Assembly (NCBI GenBank): GCA_038040325.1 | Contig: JBBPIM010000008.1 | Coordinates: 1-64,000, forward strand | DNA: 64,000 nucleotides | Reading direction: 5' to 3' | DNA from: Mayfieldus profundus | Lineage (GTDB): Bacteria; Actinomycetota; Thermoleophilia; Solirubrobacterales; 70-9 | Shown here: piece after piece, positions 17,234-26,439 of the stretch | How the letters are laid out: the number at the start of each line of letters is the position of its first letter | How positions within the stretch are numbered: position 1 is the stretch's first letter | Notes under the pieces: generated by a model | Told to the model about the DNA's origin: nothing | The model's input: only the letters and a program-made list of their open reading frames with translations | Database searches by the model: none | Program-made: the position numbers and the translations under genes

Positions 17234-18430
17234 TCACGTTCGAGATGCCCGCGCGGCGGCGATCACCGTGCCCAGGACACCGATCGCCTCTTCGACCTCC
17301 GCGCCCGTGATCGTCAGCGGCGGCAGCAGGCGCAGCGTGCCGGATTCGGGGGCGTTGACGATCAGGCCGTCACGGAGCAGGTCGGCGGCAAGCTCGCGGG
17401 CGACGATGCCCTCCTCGAGGCCGACGCCCAGCATCAGACCCCGCCCGCGGACCTCGCGCACCCCATCGATCTCCGCAAGGCGCGCGGCGAGCTCGGCGCC
17501 GAGGTCGCGCACCCCGCGTAGTAGCTGCGGGTCGTCGATCACACTCAGCACGGCGAGGGCTACGGCCGCGGCAAGCGCCCCGCCGGCGAAGGTCGACCCG
17601 TGGTCGCCGGGCTCGAAGACGTCGGCGGCTGCGGGCGAGGCGACGCAGGCGCCGATCGGCATCCCGCCACCGAGCGCCTTCGCGGTCGTCATCACGTCGG
17701 GACGCACCGGGGTCTGCTCGTACGCCCACAGCGAGCCCGTCCGCCCGATCCCGGACTGGATCTCGTCGAGGATCAGCAGGGCTCCTACCCGATCGCAAGC
17801 CGCCCTTGCAGCAGCCAGCACCTCGTCGGAGATCGGGTAGATCCCAGCCTCGCCCTGGATCGGCTCAACCATCATCGCCGCGGTCCGCTCGCCCACCGCC
17901 GCTCCAAGCGCCTCCGGATCGTCGCGGGGGACGGACCGGAAGCCGGGCAGCATCGGCGCGAAGCTCTCGTTGCGGGCCATCCCCGGGGTCGCTGCCAGCG
18001 ATCCCATCGTGCGGCCGTGGAAGGCGCCCTCGAGGCTGACGATCTCGGGTTCGGCGACTCCCCGCCCGTGGGCGTGCTTGCGGGCGAGCTTGATTGCGCA
18101 TTCGTTGGCCTCGGTGCCGGAGTTGGTAAAGAAGACCTTGCCGCCGATGCTCGACTCGGCGAGCCGCTCGGCGAGCCGCGTCGCGGGCTCGGAGTAGAAG
18201 AGGTTCGAGACGTGGATCAGGCGGACCGCCTGCTCGCGAACCGCCTCGACGACGGCCGGGTGGCTGTGCCCCAGCGAGCAGACCGAGATCCCGGACAGGA
18301 AGTCGAGGTACTCCTTGCCGCCGGAGTCCCACAGGCGCGCCCCGGAGCCGCGCATGAACTCCACCGGCGCCCGGCGGTAGGTGTGCATCAAGTAGCGCTC
18401 GTCGAGCGCCTGGACCTCCTCCAGGCTCAC
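17234..18430 (-). CDS. argD: Acetylornithine aminotransferase
   Basis: 398 aa, PLP-dependent class III aminotransferase, N-acetylglutamate semialdehyde to N-acetylornithine. Visible: FLSGISVCSLGHSHPAVVEA, FFTNSGTEANECAIKLARK, FHGRTMGSLAATP, LILDEIQSGIGRTGSLWAYE and the Schiff-base Lys in TTAKALGGGMPIG. Starts at GTG 18430 overlapping the argB stop (GTGA). Last gene of pheST-argCJBD on the minus strand; no argR, argF or argH follows in the window. Confidence 0.96.
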   Translation of the reverse strand: MSLEEVQALDERYLMHTYRRAPVEFMRGSGARLWDSGGKEYLDFLSGISVCSLGHSHPAVVEAVREQAVRLIHVSNLFYSEPATRLAERLAESSIGGKVFFTNSGTEANECAIKLARKHAHGRGVAEPEIVSLEGAFHGRTMGSLAATPGMARNESFAPMLPGFRSVPRDDPEALGAAVGERTAAMMVEPIQGEAGIYPISDEVLAAARAACDRVGALLILDEIQSGIGRTGSLWAYEQTPVRPDVMTTAKALGGGMPIGACVASPAAADVFEPGDHGSTFAGGALAAAVALAVLSVIDDPQLLRGVRDLGAELAARLAEIDGVREVRGRGLMLGVGLEEGIVARELAADLLRDGLIVNAPESGTLRLLPPLTITGAEVEEAIGVLGTVIAAARASRT

Positions 18431-19278
18431 GGCACCACCATCGTCCCGATGCCGGCGTCGGTGAACAGCTCCAGCAGCAGCGAGTGCGGCCGGCGGCCGT
18501 CGATGATGTGCGCATACTGGGTACCGCCGCCGATTGCGTCCACGCAGGCCGCCAGCTTCGGCCGCATGCCGCCCTCCACCTCCTTCAGCTTCGCCCCCAC
18601 CTCCTCGACCGTCGCTCGCGAGATCAGCGAGGACTCGTCGCCCGGGTCGGCGAGCCAGCCGACCACGTCGGTGAGGAAGATCGCCTTGTGGGCGCCGAGC
18701 GCCGCGGCTACCTTGCCCGCCGCCTCGTCGGCGTTGACGTTGTAGGAGTTGCCGTCCCGGTCGGCGCCCGCCGAGGCGACGACGGGGATGTAGTCGGCGG
18801 CGATGTGGTTGAGCACGTCGACGTCGACCCGCTGGATCGAGCCGACGAAGCCGACCTCGGCAGCGTTCTCCACCGGGCCGACCTCGAATAGCCAGCCATC
18901 CTCTCCTGACAGCCCGACCGCAGGTTGGCCGTGGCGGTTGAGGCGCAGCACGATGTCGGAATTGAGCTTGCCTACCAGGACCATCTTCGCGACCTCGACC
19001 GTCTCCGGATCGGAGACGCGCAGGCCCTCGTGAAAGCGCACCTCCATTCCGAGGCGCTCCATGTACTCGGTGATCTCCGGGCCACCGCCGTGGACGATGA
19101 CCGGGTTCAGGCCCACGTACTTGAGCAGCACGACATCGGTGGCGAACGCCTCGCGCAGGTCGGGGTCGCGCATCGCCGCGCCGCCGTACTTGATCACCAC
19201 CGTCCGCCCGTGGAACTCACGGATGTAGGGCAACGCCTCGAGCAGGGTCTCGATGTTGGTGTGCGCATCTGGGTTCAC
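18427..19278 (-). CDS. argB: Acetylglutamate kinase
   Basis: 283 aa from GTG 19278, which overlaps the argJ stop as GTGA; a longer in-frame extension reaches into argJ and is rejected. Amino-acid kinase fold: TVVIKYGGAAM (phosphate loop), NPVIVHGGGPEI, GLSGEDGWL, YNVNADEAAGKVAAALGA and the C-terminal GGMRPKLAACVDAI. Phosphorylates N-acetylglutamate, second committed step of arginine synthesis. Feedback control by arginine cannot be judged from sequence here. Confidence 0.96.
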   Translation of the reverse strand: MNPDAHTNIETLLEALPYIREFHGRTVVIKYGGAAMRDPDLREAFATDVVLLKYVGLNPVIVHGGGPEITEYMERLGMEVRFHEGLRVSDPETVEVAKMVLVGKLNSDIVLRLNRHGQPAVGLSGEDGWLFEVGPVENAAEVGFVGSIQRVDVDVLNHIAADYIPVVASAGADRDGNSYNVNADEAAGKVAAALGAHKAIFLTDVVGWLADPGDESSLISRATVEEVGAKLKEVEGGMRPKLAACVDAIGGGTQYAHIIDGRRPHSLLLELFTDAGIGTMVVP

Positions 19279-20423
19279 GTCGTGTACTCCGCGTTCAGCT
19301 TCACGTAGTCGTAGGTCAGGTCCGAGCAATAGACGTGCGCGCTGGCCGCGCCGCGACCGAGGCGGATCCCCAGCTCGAGCTCGGCCGAGTCCGTTCCCAG
19401 CTCCTCGGCGTCGACGCTGCTGCCGTCGAGCGCCACGTCCTCACCAGCGAGGGCCATGCCGGCCGCCTGCACGATCCGGCCCCAGTTCGGGTCGCGGCCG
19501 AAGATCCCCGTCTGCACCAGCTGCGAGTTGGCGATCGCCCGCGCCACCCTCTCCGCCTCGCTGTCGGACGCCGCCTCGTCTGCGCGCACCCGTGCGACCC
19601 GGGTAGCGCCCTCGCCGTCGGCGACGACGTCGATCGCGAGCTGCAGCAGCACCGCCTCCAGCAGACCCTCGGGCAGCGGCCTGCCGGCGGCGCCGGTTGC
19701 CTGCAGCACCACCATGTCGTTGGTGCTCAGCTGGCCGTCGACGGTGACGCGGCCGAACGATGCCTCCGCCGCGAGGCGCAGTCGCGCGTCCGCGTCGGCT
19801 GCCTCGGCGTCGGTCTGAACGAAGCACAGCAGAGTCGCGAACCCCGGCTCCATCATCCCGGCGCCCTTCGCCTGGGCGCTGAGCGTCACGCCTCCGGCCC
19901 GCATCGCGCAGCGCTTCGGGCCCCGGTCGGTGGTCATGATCGCCTCGCTGAAATCAGCAGCTTCGCCGCCCAGCGCGCCCGCGGCCTCGGCGAGCCCGCT
20001 ACGCAGGAGCTCCACCGGCAGCGGACGGCCGATCACGCCCGTCGATGCGACCCCGACCCGAACCGGCTCCAGGTCCAGCGCCTCGGCAGCGGCCTCCTGC
20101 ATCTCGACCGCATCGACGACGCCCTGGTTCCCGGTCGCCGCGTTGGCGTTGCCCGAGTTGACCGCGATCGCGGACAGCGATCCGAGGTCGGCCCGCTCGC
20201 GGCAGACCCGCACCGGCGCCGCGGCGGCGGCGTTGGCTGTGAACAGCGCCGCCGAATCCACGTGCTCCGCGTCGCAGGCCAGCAGGCCCAGGTCACGCTC
20301 GCCCGAGTCCTTGATCCCGCAGGCCACCCCGGCCGCCCGGAACCCGGGCGCGAGCGCTGTCGGCCCCAGCTCCTCGACTCCCTCGGGGGGATCCACCCAG
20401 CGCGATCTGAAGAAGCCGCTCAC
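19275..20423 (-). CDS. argJ: Glutamate N-acetyltransferase (ornithine acetyltransferase)
   Basis: 382 aa from GTG 20421-20423. Ntn-hydrolase-like self-cleaving enzyme that recycles acetyl groups from acetylornithine to glutamate (often also acetyl-CoA dependent). The processing site is in KGAGMMEPGFATLLCF, with the nucleophilic Thr in AT-LL; also STGVIGRPLP and QLSTNDMVVLQATG. The presence of argJ implies the cyclic arginine pathway. The 43-bp gap to argC holds four GAGTGGC tandem repeats. Confidence 0.96.
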   Translation of the reverse strand: MSGFFRSRWVDPPEGVEELGPTALAPGFRAAGVACGIKDSGERDLGLLACDAEHVDSAALFTANAAAAAPVRVCRERADLGSLSAIAVNSGNANAATGNQGVVDAVEMQEAAAEALDLEPVRVGVASTGVIGRPLPVELLRSGLAEAAGALGGEAADFSEAIMTTDRGPKRCAMRAGGVTLSAQAKGAGMMEPGFATLLCFVQTDAEAADADARLRLAAEASFGRVTVDGQLSTNDMVVLQATGAAGRPLPEGLLEAVLLQLAIDVVADGEGATRVARVRADEAASDSEAERVARAIANSQLVQTGIFGRDPNWGRIVQAAGMALAGEDVALDGSSVDAEELGTDSAELELGIRLGRGAASAHVYCSDLTYDYVKLNAEYTT

Positions 20424-20438
20424 GCCCGCACCCCGGCC

Positions 20439-20466
20439 GAGTGGCGAGTGGCGAGTGGCGAGTGGC
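20439..20466. repeat. Four perfect GAGTGGC tandem copies
   Basis: Four exact 7-bp units fill almost all of the gap between the argC stop (20467) and the argJ start (20423). Same heptamer class (GAGNNRC) as at 3976-4034 and 60112-60146. Confidence 0.9.
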
Positions 20467-21495
20467 TCATCTCAGGCCCTCCGCCTCGTCCAGCCCCAGC
20501 ATCAGATTCAGGTTCTGGACCGCCTGGCCCGCGGCTCCCTTCCAGAGGTTGTCGATCGCGGCGAAGACGATCAGCCGGCCGTCGGCGGCGACGACGTGGA
20601 TCGGGCAGTCGTTGCGATCGCGGACGTCGCGCACCGCCGGAGGGTCGTCGACCAGCTCGACGAACCGCTCGCCCGCGTAGCGGTCCTCGTACAGCGAGCG
20701 AAGCTCATCGGCGCCGACCTCGCGGGTCGGCGTCACGTAGCAGCTGACGAGCTCGCCCTGGTCGATCGGCAGCAGGTGGGGCACGAACGTCACCGGCGCC
20801 CTCGAGCCCAGCTCCGACAGCTCCTGCTCGATCTCTGGCTGGTGGCGGTGCCCCTCGACCTTGTACGGCATCGCGTTCTCGGCCAGGTTGACAAAGTGCA
20901 TCTCGTCGCCACCTCCCCGGCCGGCGCCCGAGACTCCGGACTTGGCGTCGATCACCACGTCGGCTATCAGCCCTTGCTCGGCCAGCGGCGCCAGCGCCAG
21001 CAACGCCGCGGTCGGGTAGCAGCCGGGGTTGGCGACCAGGTCCGCCTCGCGGATCTGCTTCCTGTTCAGCTCCGTGAGGCCGTAGACGGCGCCGACCAGC
21101 AGCTCCGGCTCGCCGTGCGACCCGTACCACTTCTCGTAGAGCGCCGTGTCGCGGAGGCGGAAATCGGCCGACAGGTCGACGACCTGGAGACCGAGGCCGC
21201 GCATCTCGGCGACCACCGGCGCCGAGGCGCCATGCGGGTAGGCGACGATCGCCGCCTCCGCATCCTCGATCTCCTCGAGGTCGAGCTCGCGCAGCTCCAG
21301 CGGCACCCGGTAGCGCGGATAGAGGTGGTCGAGGCGGGTCCCGGCGTCGCCGCGCGATGTCACCAGCACCAGCTCGAGCCGGGGATGACCCCAGACCAGC
21401 TCCGCCGCCAACGCTCCGGCGAAGCCGGAGGCGCCGGCGACCAGCACCCGGGCGGCGGGATCGCCCTCGAGCGGCTGTGCGGTCGCCTCATTCAC
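20467..21495 (-). CDS. argC: N-acetyl-gamma-glutamyl-phosphate reductase
   Basis: 342 aa from GTG 21495, overlapping the pheT stop by 8 bp; a longer extension into pheT is rejected. Type-1 ArgC: NAD(P)-binding VLVAGASGFAGALAAELV at the N terminus and the catalytic Cys in VANPGCYPTAALLALAPL, followed by GVSGAGRGGGDEM and a conserved His in PHLLPIDQG. Reduces acetylglutamyl phosphate to the semialdehyde. Its translation is probably coupled to pheT. Confidence 0.96.
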   Translation of the reverse strand: MNEATAQPLEGDPAARVLVAGASGFAGALAAELVWGHPRLELVLVTSRGDAGTRLDHLYPRYRVPLELRELDLEEIEDAEAAIVAYPHGASAPVVAEMRGLGLQVVDLSADFRLRDTALYEKWYGSHGEPELLVGAVYGLTELNRKQIREADLVANPGCYPTAALLALAPLAEQGLIADVVIDAKSGVSGAGRGGGDEMHFVNLAENAMPYKVEGHRHQPEIEQELSELGSRAPVTFVPHLLPIDQGELVSCYVTPTREVGADELRSLYEDRYAGERFVELVDDPPAVRDVRDRNDCPIHVVAADGRLIVFAAIDNLWKGAAGQAVQNLNLMLGLDEAEGLR

Positions 21496-23947
21496 GCAGG
21501 CTCCCCCCGATCCGCTCCAGCTCGGCCCTGATCTGCTCGCGCAGCCCGGCGACCTCCTCGTCGGTGAGCGTGCGGTCGGGCGCCCGGAAGCTGAGCCGCA
21601 GCGCCAGGCTCTTGCGCCCCTCTCCCGCCTGCTCGCCCCGATAGACGTCGAAGATCTCGGCCGAGCGCAGCAGCTCGCCACCGCCGGCCAGCACGGCATC
21701 CTGGACGGCGGCCGCCGGGACGTCCTCGTCGACGACCACAGCCAAATCCTGGTGCACCGACGGATAGGTGGTCACGTCCTCGTACTGCTCCCGCCCCGCG
21801 GATGCCGCCTCGAGCAGCTCGGCGAAGTCGACCTCGAACCCCGCCGCCGCGTCGAGGTCCCACTGGCGGCAGACCAGCGGGTGCAGCTCGCCGATCCAGC
21901 CCGCCGGGGCGCCGTCCAGCAGCACCCGCGCGGCGCGGCCCGGGTGCAGGAATGGCTGCAGCTCCGGCTCGACCCCGAGCTCGGCCCCAAGCTGCGCGGC
22001 CAGGGCCTCCAGCACGCCCTTGACGGCGAAGAAGTCCACCGGTTCCGCCCGGTCGCCCCAGCTCAGCCCCCGCAACGGGCCCACGGCGAGGCAGGCCAGC
22101 CGCTGTGGCTCGTATGCCGGCGGCCTGCGCTCGCCGGCGAACTCTTCCCCCAGCGGTCCGCCGGCGGGCGACGATCCCGCCGCCAGGTAGGCGCGCCCGG
22201 ACTCGAACAGGGCGACTCGCTCGGCGCCGTGGGCGAGGTTGTAGCGCGCCGCGTCCAGCAGCGAGCCGATCATCGTCGTGCGCAGCTCGGAGTGCTCGAG
22301 CGAGAGCGGGTTGGAGACCCGGATCGGCGCCCCCCGAGGATCTCCCGGGGGTACCCGCAGCCGCCCCGGCATCGCGGGGTCGGTGAGGCTGAGGGTGACG
22401 ACGGCGTCGAAGCCCAGATCGCGGATCACGTCCTCGGCCCGGCGCCGCAGCGACTGCTCGCGGCTCAGCCTCCCGCCCTGGGCGGTGGCCTCCGGCAGAG
22501 TGGCCGGCAGGTGCTGGTCGTAGCCGTGGATCCGCCCAACCTCCTCGATCAGGTCGGCCTCGCGGCTGACGTCGAAATGGCGATGGACCGGGACCTCGGC
22601 GATCAGGTCCTCGTCCTTGCGCTCGACGCCGAAGCCGAGCCGCTCGAGATAGGTGTCGCAGAGGTCGGCCTCGATCCGCATCCCGAGCAGCCGCTCGGCC
22701 CGCCCGGCGCGCAGCTGGACCCGGTGCAGCGGCGGGACGTCGGCGGCGACGTCGATCGTCCCCGGCACCAGCTTCGCGCCGCAGACCTCGACCATCAGCT
22801 TCGAGGCGATCCGCTGGGCGCGCAGCGCAAGCTCCGGATGAAGCTGCTTCTCGAACCTGTTCGAGGCGTCCGACCGCACCCCCCGCCGGCGCGCGGTGGG
22901 GTTTTTGTGGCCGGCGTCCCCGCCCCCACCCGCTCCCCCCCCGGTGGTCGCCGGGCGGCAGACCTCGCTCTCCTCGCCGCCCATGATCCCCGCGATCCCT
23001 GACGGGCCGTTGCGGTCGCAGACCAGCACGGCCTCGGAGTCGAAGGTCCGCTCGATCCCGTCGAGCGTCGTCATCTTCTCCCCCTCGGCGGCGGTGCGGA
23101 TGATCAGCGCCCCGTCCGGGACCTGCTCCAGGTCGAAGGCGTGCAGCGGCTGCGCCGTCATCAGCATCACGTAGTTGGTGATGTCGACCACGTTGTTGAT
23201 CGGGCGCTGGCCGGCCGCCATCAGGCGGGCCTTCAACCACAGCGGGGAGGGGCCGATCGTGACGTCGGTGAACACCCGCGCGGTGAATCGCGGACAGAGG
23301 TCCGGCACCTCGACCGTGACCGAGGCGTAGTCGTCGGCCTTCCCTTCCCCGGTCGCCTCGGCATCGTCCTCCCAGGGCGGATCGGCGAGTGGGGTGCCGC
23401 TGAACGCGTGCACCTCCCTGGCAACCCCGTAGACGCCGAGGCAGTCGACGCGGTTCGAGTTGACCTCCAGCTCGAGCACCGGCTCGGCGACGGGCAGCGC
23501 CTGGCTCAGCTCGCTCCCGGGAGCGGCGCCGTCGTCGAGGACCGCGATGCCCGCCGCGTCGTCGCCGATCTCGAGCTCGGCCTCGGAGAGGATCATCCCG
23601 TCGGAGGTGACGCCCCGCAACTCGGCGCGCTCGAGCTTCTGCCCTCCGGGCAGCACCGCGCCGGGGAGCGCCACCGGGACCGTCTGCCCGGCCGCGACGT
23701 TGGGCGCCCCGCAGACGATCGTGCGGGTGCCGTCGCCGGTGTCGACCTCGCAGACGCTGAGCCGGTCCGCGTCCGGGTGGCCCTCGACCGATACGACCCG
23801 GCCGACGACGAAGCCCTCGCTCGACGGCGGCCCGAAGCGCGAGATGCGCTCGACCTCGGTCGTCCGCATCGCGATCCGCTCGGCCAGCTCCTCGATCGGC
23901 AGGCCCGGGTCGCAGTATTCGCTCAGCCAGAAGCAGGGAACTCTCAT
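21488..23947 (-). CDS. pheT: Phenylalanyl-tRNA synthetase beta subunit
   Basis: 819 aa. Domain order as usual: N-terminal segment, tRNA-binding EMAP-like domain (VVGRVVSVEGHPDADRLSVCEVD, about 47-150), B5/B3-4 region, catalytic-like core, and a C-terminal anticodon-binding FDX-ACB domain (YEDVTTYPSVHQDLAVVVDE). A Gly-rich insert (GGGAGGGGDAG) sits around residue 345. Pairs with PheS as an alpha2beta2 enzyme. ATGA overlap with pheS upstream and 8-bp overlap with argC downstream. Confidence 0.97.
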   Translation of the reverse strand: MRVPCFWLSEYCDPGLPIEELAERIAMRTTEVERISRFGPPSSEGFVVGRVVSVEGHPDADRLSVCEVDTGDGTRTIVCGAPNVAAGQTVPVALPGAVLPGGQKLERAELRGVTSDGMILSEAELEIGDDAAGIAVLDDGAAPGSELSQALPVAEPVLELEVNSNRVDCLGVYGVAREVHAFSGTPLADPPWEDDAEATGEGKADDYASVTVEVPDLCPRFTARVFTDVTIGPSPLWLKARLMAAGQRPINNVVDITNYVMLMTAQPLHAFDLEQVPDGALIIRTAAEGEKMTTLDGIERTFDSEAVLVCDRNGPSGIAGIMGGEESEVCRPATTGGGAGGGGDAGHKNPTARRRGVRSDASNRFEKQLHPELALRAQRIASKLMVEVCGAKLVPGTIDVAADVPPLHRVQLRAGRAERLLGMRIEADLCDTYLERLGFGVERKDEDLIAEVPVHRHFDVSREADLIEEVGRIHGYDQHLPATLPEATAQGGRLSREQSLRRRAEDVIRDLGFDAVVTLSLTDPAMPGRLRVPPGDPRGAPIRVSNPLSLEHSELRTTMIGSLLDAARYNLAHGAERVALFESGRAYLAAGSSPAGGPLGEEFAGERRPPAYEPQRLACLAVGPLRGLSWGDRAEPVDFFAVKGVLEALAAQLGAELGVEPELQPFLHPGRAARVLLDGAPAGWIGELHPLVCRQWDLDAAAGFEVDFAELLEAASAGREQYEDVTTYPSVHQDLAVVVDEDVPAAAVQDAVLAGGGELLRSAEIFDVYRGEQAGEGRKSLALRLSFRAPDRTLTDEEVAGLREQIRAELERIGGSLRE

Positions 23948-25089
23948 CGAAACTGCTCCAGCACCCGGACGTCGTTCTCGAAGAACTTGCGCAGGTCGGG
24001 GACCCCGTGCTTGAGCATCGCGATCCGCTCGATCCCCATTCCGAACGCGAAGCCCTGCACGCGCTCGGGGTCGTATCCGCTCTCGGCGACGAAGCCGAAC
24101 ACGTTCGGGTCGACCATCCCGGCGCCGAGGATCTCGATCCAGCCCGTGCCCTTGCAGAGCGAGTCGCGCGAGCCGTCGGCGAGCTCGCCCGAGCCGCCGC
24201 AGCGGTAGCAGGAGACGTCGACCTCGACGCTGGGCTCGGTGAAGGGGAAGAAGCCGGGCCGGAAGCGGGTCTGCCGCTCGGGGCCGAAGAGCGCCCGGGC
24301 GAATTCGTCCAGCGTCCCCTTCAAATCGGCCAGGGTGATCGATTCGCCGACCGCCAGCCCCTCGACCTGGTGGAAGACCGGGCTGTGGGTGGCGTCGAAG
24401 GGATCGCTGCGGTAGCAGCGGCCCGGGACGACGATGAAGATCGGCGGCCCCTGCACTTCCATCGCCCTGACCTGCATCGGCGAGGTGTGTGTACGCAGCA
24501 CGACGTCCTCCGGCCCCGGCGGAAGCGCGAGCTCGTCGACCTCCTCGCCGGGCCGGGTTGGAGCGGGCTCCAGCAGCAGCCCGGGCGCCAGGCTCTCGGG
24601 ATCGACGTAGAAGGTGTCCTGGGCCATCCGGGCCGGATGGCCCGGGGGATGGTTCAGCGCGGTGAAGTTGTAGTAATCGAGCTCCACCTCCGGGCCCTCC
24701 ATGACCCGGTAGCCGAGGCCGACGAAGACGTCCTCGATCTCGCGCTGGGTGCGAACCAGCAGGTTGCGGGACCCGACCGGCGCCGCCGGGATCCCCGGCA
24801 GGGTGACGTCGACGCGGTCCTCGGCCAGGCGCTCCTCCAGCTCGGCGGAGTCGAGCTCCCCGGCCCGCGCCTCGATCAGCGACTCCAGCCCGACCCGCGC
24901 GTCGTTGCCGGCCTTGCCGACCGGGCCACGCTCGGAGGCCGGCAGCTCGGCGATGCCCCGCAGGATGCCGGTCAGCTCGGCCTTGCGGCCGAGAAACCGA
25001 ACCCGCAGGTCCTCCAGCTCGGCGGTGCTGCGCGCGGCGGCGATCGCCGCCTCCGCCTCCCGCCTGATCTCCTCTATGCGCTCAAGCAT
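23944..25089 (-). CDS. pheS: Phenylalanyl-tRNA synthetase alpha subunit
   Basis: 381 aa from ATG 25089, which overlaps the upstream methyltransferase stop by 8 bp. N-terminal coiled coil (about 1-90), then the class II catalytic core: motif 2-like VVPGRCYRSDPFDATHSPVFHQVEGL, FRPGFFPFTEPSVEVDVSC and motif 3 GFAFGMGIERIAML (shown in part). A CYRCGGSGEL segment is present, an insertion also known from some PheS proteins. Charges tRNA-Phe with PheT. Confidence 0.97.
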   Translation of the reverse strand: MLERIEEIRREAEAAIAAARSTAELEDLRVRFLGRKAELTGILRGIAELPASERGPVGKAGNDARVGLESLIEARAGELDSAELEERLAEDRVDVTLPGIPAAPVGSRNLLVRTQREIEDVFVGLGYRVMEGPEVELDYYNFTALNHPPGHPARMAQDTFYVDPESLAPGLLLEPAPTRPGEEVDELALPPGPEDVVLRTHTSPMQVRAMEVQGPPIFIVVPGRCYRSDPFDATHSPVFHQVEGLAVGESITLADLKGTLDEFARALFGPERQTRFRPGFFPFTEPSVEVDVSCYRCGGSGELADGSRDSLCKGTGWIEILGAGMVDPNVFGFVAESGYDPERVQGFAFGMGIERIAMLKHGVPDLRKFFENDVRVLEQFR

Positions 25090-25804
25090 TGCCGCTGGTC
25101 CCTTCGATGGGCGGCGACGATATCCCCTGCAGCACGATCGCAGCCGCGGCGGCGACGTTGAGCGACTCGGCGCCATCGGGGCGCAGCGGGATCGTCACCC
25201 TCGCCTTGCAGGCCTTGAGAACATCCGCGGGAAGGCCCTCGCGCTCGGCGCCCAGACAGACCGTCGCGGCCCCCGCCATGGCGCTCAGCCCGTCGCCCCC
25301 GTGGGCGACCAGGGCCATGCGGGGCTCGGGTGTCTCGCCCACCGTCGCGCGGACCAGGCTCTGTCCGAAAATCGAGCCCATGCTCGCCCTGACGGCCTTG
25401 TCGGAGTACGGGTCGGCGCAATCCGGCCCCAACACCACCGTTCCCTCCACCAGGGCGTGCGCGGAGCGAATCAGGGCACCGACGTTGCCGGGGTCGCCGA
25501 TGCCGTGCAGGTAGACGCAGATCGGGCCCGCGGCCTCCGACGCCCAGCGCTGCCGCCAGACCGCGATCGCCCGGCTGCCCGAGCCGAGCGCCGAGAGGTC
25601 GTCCAGCAGCTCCGGCGCGACCTCGAGGCCGTCCAGCCCCGAGCCGGGTGCGCTCAGCACCAACTCCGGCTCGGCGCCCGCGGCAAGGCCCGCCTCGAGC
25701 AGGTCCTCGCCCTCAGTGACGAACAGGCCTTGGCGATCGCGCAGCTTGCGATCGCGCAGCTTGCGGACCAGCTTCAGCTTTTCATTGTGGGGGCTGGTGA
25801 TCAT
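25082..25804 (-). CDS. SpoU/TrmH-family RNA 2'-O-methyltransferase
   Basis: 240 aa from ATG 25804 (a TTG at 25831 is possible). An N-terminal substrate-binding L30e-like domain (ITSPHNEKLKLVRKL) is followed by the SPOUT knot: YLHGIGDPGNVGALIRSAHAL (motif 1), GADTVCLG-like motif 2 and PLRPDGAESLNVAAAAAIVL (motif 3). By family it methylates a ribose in rRNA or tRNA (RlmB/TsnR group). The N-terminal region contains a 15-bp duplication (KLRDR twice). Placed between rplT and pheS, a common position for this family. Confidence 0.93.
   Translation of the reverse strand: MITSPHNEKLKLVRKLRDRKLRDRQGLFVTEGEDLLEAGLAAGAEPELVLSAPGSGLDGLEVAPELLDDLSALGSGSRAIAVWRQRWASEAAGPICVYLHGIGDPGNVGALIRSAHALVEGTVVLGPDCADPYSDKAVRASMGSIFGQSLVRATVGETPEPRMALVAHGGDGLSAMAGAATVCLGAEREGLPADVLKACKARVTIPLRPDGAESLNVAAAAAIVLQGISSPPIEGTSGNA
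25733..25762. repeat. 15-bp tandem duplication with GCGATCGC octamers
   Basis: Two exact 15-bp copies (GCGATCGCGCAGCTT) inside the methyltransferase gene encode KLRDR twice. Each copy contains the palindrome GCGATCGC. In frame, so the gene stays intact. Confidence 0.9.
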
Positions 25805-25882
25805 TTGGTGTGACTCGCGAATCTCCAACAAAAAGGGCGGCGCCTGGTCGGCCCGCCCGGGAAAAGCTGCGTGTGGGTTTGG

Positions 25883-26242
25883 CTACGCGGCCGCACCCTC
25901 CCGGGCCTGTTCGACGAATCGGCGGAACGCATCGCGATCGTTGACAGCGATCTCGGCCAGCATCTTGCGGTTCACCTCGACGCCGGCGGCCGAGAGGCCG
26001 TGCATGAGCTGCGAATAGGTCATTCCCTCGCGCCTCGCCGCAGCGTTGATGCGGATGATCCAGAGGCGGCGAAAGTCCCGCTTGCGGGTGCGGCGGTCGC
26101 GGTAGGCGTAGGCGCCCGAGCGCTGCACCTGCTCCTTGGCGAAGCGGTAGGAGGACTTCTTGCGGCCGAAGTAGCCCTTCGCCTGCTTCAGCGTCGCGCG
26201 CCGCTTCTTGCGCGCAGGCACGGAACGCTTGACCCTGGTCAC
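25883..26242 (-). CDS. rplT: 50S ribosomal protein L20
   Basis: 119 aa from GTG 26242, overlapping the rpmI stop (GTGA). Basic N terminus TRVKRSVPARKKRRATLKQA, then GYFGRKKSSYRFAKEQV, RDRRTRKRDFRRLWI and the globular C-terminal RNA-binding part (YSQLMHGLSAAGVEVNRKML). Normal length for L20. Longer in-frame reading through rpmI is spurious. L20 is needed early in 50S assembly and in some bacteria represses its own operon; infC is not adjacent here. Confidence 0.97.
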   Translation of the reverse strand: MTRVKRSVPARKKRRATLKQAKGYFGRKKSSYRFAKEQVQRSGAYAYRDRRTRKRDFRRLWIIRINAAARREGMTYSQLMHGLSAAGVEVNRKMLAEIAVNDRDAFRRFVEQAREGAAA

Positions 26243-26439
26243 TTTCCGCCTCCGAGCAGGGTGCGGACGCGCTTGCGATCGGGGCGCGAGATCTCCACCG
26301 GCCGCGCGAAGCGCCGCTTGCGCTTCGGCGACTTCTTCTCCAGGATGTGGCTGGAGTAGGCGCGCCGCCCTCGCAGCTTGCCCTTGGCGGTCTTGCGGAA
26401 CCGCTTCTTGGCGCCGGAATGGGTCTTCATCTTCGGCAT
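26239..26439 (-). CDS. rpmI: 50S ribosomal protein L35
   Basis: 66 aa from ATG 26439 (MPKMKTHSGAKKRF, the usual L35 start; an ATG four codons earlier at 26451 is possible). Highly basic: KGKLRGRRAYSSHILEKKSPK. The C terminus is slightly longer than average. Normally lies directly after infC; here infC is 11 kb away, separated by surface-polysaccharide and secreted-protein genes. The promoter must lie in the 62-75 bp gap shared with the divergent deacetylase. Confidence 0.97.
   Translation of the reverse strand: MPKMKTHSGAKKRFRKTAKGKLRGRRAYSSHILEKKSPKRKRRFARPVEISRPDRKRVRTLLGGGK

Noticed and set aside
21496..21699. Longer argC start inside pheT
   Set aside because: Arg/Ser-rich frame inside pheT coding sequence; GTG 21495 directly precedes the conserved nucleotide-binding segment.
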